Of a stretch of DNA of 15,714 nt, positions 14,449 to 15,714 are shown piece after piece. Where the stretch lies: assembly GCA_900543515.1 (NCBI GenBank), contig UQRW01000045.1:1-15714 (forward strand), written 5' to 3'. This DNA comes from an uncultured Collinsella sp. GTDB lineage: Bacteria; Actinomycetota; Coriobacteriia; Coriobacteriales; Coriobacteriaceae. Position 1 is the first letter of the stretch; the number at the start of each line of letters is the position of its first letter. Both the position numbers and the translations under genes were made by a program. The notes beneath the pieces were generated by a model. The model was not told the DNA's origin and ran no database searches. It worked only from the letters and a program-made list of their open reading frames with translations.

Positions 14449-15603
14449 ATGCACGAGACAGAGATCAACAACTACCTTGCCGTCATTAAGGTGGTCGGCG
14501 TCGGCGGCGGCGGTACCAACGCGGTCAATCGAATGATCGAAGAGGGCATCCGCGGCGTCGAGTTTGTTGCCATCAACACCGATGCTCAGGCACTCGCGAT
14601 CTCTGATGCCGATATCAAGGTGCACATCGGCACCGACCTTACCCGCGGCCTGGGCGCCGGCGCCAACCCCGAGGTTGGCCGCAAGGCTGCCGATGAGTCC
14701 CGCGACGACATTGCCGAGGCGCTCGCTGGTGCCGACATGGTGTTCATCACCTGCGGCGAGGGCGGTGGCACCGGTACCGGCGCTGCTCCCATCGTTGCCG
14801 ATATCGCGATGAACGAGGTCGGTGCGCTGACCGTCGCCGTCGTGACCAAGCCCTTCACCTTCGAGGGCCGCAAGCGCAAGAAGAGCGCCGAGGAGGGCAT
14901 TAAGACCCTCTCCGATTGCGTCGACACCATGATCGTCATCCCTAACGATAAGCTGCTCGACATCGCCGAGAAGAAGACCACCATGCTCGAGGCCTTCGCG
15001 ATTGCCGATGGCGTCCTTTCCCAGGGCACCCAGGGCATCACCGACCTCATCACCGTCCCCGGTATCATCAACCTGGACTTCGCCGATGTTAAGACCATCA
15101 TGAAGCAGGCCGGTACCGCCATGATGGGTATCGGTACCTCTTCTGGGGACACCCGTGCCGTCGACGCTGCCCAGCAGGCCATCTCCAGCCCGCTGCTCGA
15201 GAGTTCCATCGATGGCGCCACGCGCGTGCTGCTCTCCATCGCCGGTTCCAAGGACCTGGGCATCCAGGAGATCAGCGACGCCGCCGACGTTGTCGCCAAC
15301 GCCGTCGACCCCGAGGCCAACATCATCTTCGGTACCGTTGTCGACGAGTCCCTGGGCGATCAGGTGCGTATCACCGTCATCGCTACGGGCTTCTCCGACT
15401 CCAACGTCAACCGTCAGGACGAGCTCTTTGCTGCTCAGCAGTCTCAGAGCAAGGCCGCTGCCTCCGCTGAGCCGCAGCGCACCGCTCCGGCCACGAGCCC
15501 GGCTCAGGCCGCTCCGACCCGCAACGTCGGTGGCACCGAGCTTCCTAACTTCGGCAACGATCAGTTCGAGCTTCCCGATTTCCTGAAGCGCGGTAGCTTC
15601 TAA
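14449..15603 (+). CDS. ftsZ: Cell division protein FtsZ
   Basis: FtsZ is the tubulin-like GTPase that forms the division ring. The 384 residues show the GTP-binding VVGVGGGGTNAVN (15-27), NTDAQAL (43-49), the tubulin signature CGEGGGTGTGAAP (102-114), PNDKLL (165-170) and the T7 loop NLDFAD (208-213) that completes the neighbour's active site. A short Ala/Gln/Ser/Pro-rich linker (about 318-370) and the C-terminal peptide FELPDFLKR (373-381) follow. The Glu at 104, where many bacteria have Met, is shared with actinobacterial FtsZ as I recall it. The start at 14449 follows GGAGGA (14438-14443) at 5 nt. An in-frame ATG at 14419 has no such site and would add ten non-family residues. All 16 Lys codons are AAG, fitting high expression. 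Confidence 0.98.
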   Translation: MHETEINNYLAVIKVVGVGGGGTNAVNRMIEEGIRGVEFVAINTDAQALAISDADIKVHIGTDLTRGLGAGANPEVGRKAADESRDDIAEALAGADMVFITCGEGGGTGTGAAPIVADIAMNEVGALTVAVVTKPFTFEGRKRKKSAEEGIKTLSDCVDTMIVIPNDKLLDIAEKKTTMLEAFAIADGVLSQGTQGITDLITVPGIINLDFADVKTIMKQAGTAMMGIGTSSGDTRAVDAAQQAISSPLLESSIDGATRVLLSIAGSKDLGIQEISDAADVVANAVDPEANIIFGTVVDESLGDQVRITVIATGFSDSNVNRQDELFAAQQSQSKAAASAEPQRTAPATSPAQAAPTRNVGGTELPNFGNDQFELPDFLKRGSF

Positions 15604-15629
15604 GTCGTTCTTTGCATTGTTGTGCACAG

Positions 15630-15660
15630 GGGCGTGTCCGTATGGACGCGCCCTTTTTAT
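15630..15660 (+). terminator. Intrinsic terminator after ftsZ
   Basis: GGGCGTGTCC (15630-15639) pairs with GGACGCGCCC (15644-15653) as a 10-bp stem with one G-U pair and a 4-nt loop, followed directly by TTTTTAT (15654-15660). It lies 26 bp past the ftsZ stop. The opposite strand lacks a T-tract, so it works in the + direction only. It marks the end of the cluster transcript. Confidence 0.9.
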
Positions 15661-15681
15661 TAGAGGCTTTAGCCTGTGCGG

Positions 15682-15696
15682 GGCGCGCAGCGCGCC
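15682..15696. repeat. GC-rich inverted repeat GGCGCGC-A-GCGCGCC beyond the terminator
   Basis: Seven bases on each side of a central A are perfectly complementary. A smaller inverted repeat AGGCT-TT-AGCCT lies at 15664-15675. Neither is followed by a T-tract before the window ends at 15714. Role unknown; no gene is visible in 15661-15714. Confidence 0.4.
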
Positions 15697-15714
15697 GCAT
15701 CAGAAACCACCCGC

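Noticed and set aside
1..15714. Search by eye for tRNA or rRNA genes, CRISPR arrays, transposases, integrases, att sites or a novel defence system.
   Set aside because: None seen. Coding space is filled by recognised dcw genes, and the gaps are too short for further genes.

Overview
The window is a 13-gene division and cell-wall (dcw) cluster, all on the + strand and apparently complete: mraZ, rsmH, an ftsL-like gene, a class B PBP gene (ftsI type), murF, mraY, murD, ftsW, murG, murC, murB, ftsQ (divIB type) and ftsZ. Base composition is GC-rich. FtsZ carries GEGGGTGTG in its tubulin signature, MurG carries GGTAGH, and there is no ftsA before ftsZ. These are actinobacterial traits. Gene order and protein style suggest the class Coriobacteriia, perhaps a Collinsella-like gut bacterium; that narrower placement is from recollection and has not been tested by search.

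Layout. Positions 1-114 hold a sigma70-like promoter (TTGAAA, 17 bp, TATTAT) overlapped by TGGGG-type repeats at 10-bp steps, the expected form of an MraZ operator. Two nearly identical short inverted repeats also lie here. Next come mraZ and rsmH, a 90-bp gap, ftsL and the PBP gene. A 126-bp gap follows at the place where many bacteria carry murE. murF, mraY, murD, ftsW and murG are then packed with gaps of 3-9 bp or a short overlap. A 97-bp gap precedes murC, murB and ftsQ, with ftsQ starting inside the murB end. A 199-bp AT-rich gap with a palindrome precedes ftsZ, and a strong intrinsic terminator closes the unit.

Function. MurB, MurC, MurD and MurF make and extend the UDP-MurNAc peptide. 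MraY and MurG build lipid I and lipid II at the membrane. FtsW polymerises lipid II and the PBP cross-links it at the septum. FtsL and FtsQ belong to the regulatory complex that controls FtsW-PBP, and FtsZ is the cytoskeletal ring. MraZ and RsmH are the usual regulator and 16S rRNA methyltransferase at the head of the cluster. MurE, Ddl and FtsA are absent from this window and must be elsewhere or, for FtsA, probably replaced by SepF.

I see no mobile element, CRISPR array, RNA gene or new defence or metabolic system. The points worth a second look are regulatory DNA in the four larger gaps, long low-complexity cytoplasmic tails on several divisome membrane proteins, a codon-use break inside ftsQ, and the gene losses relative to the textbook cluster.
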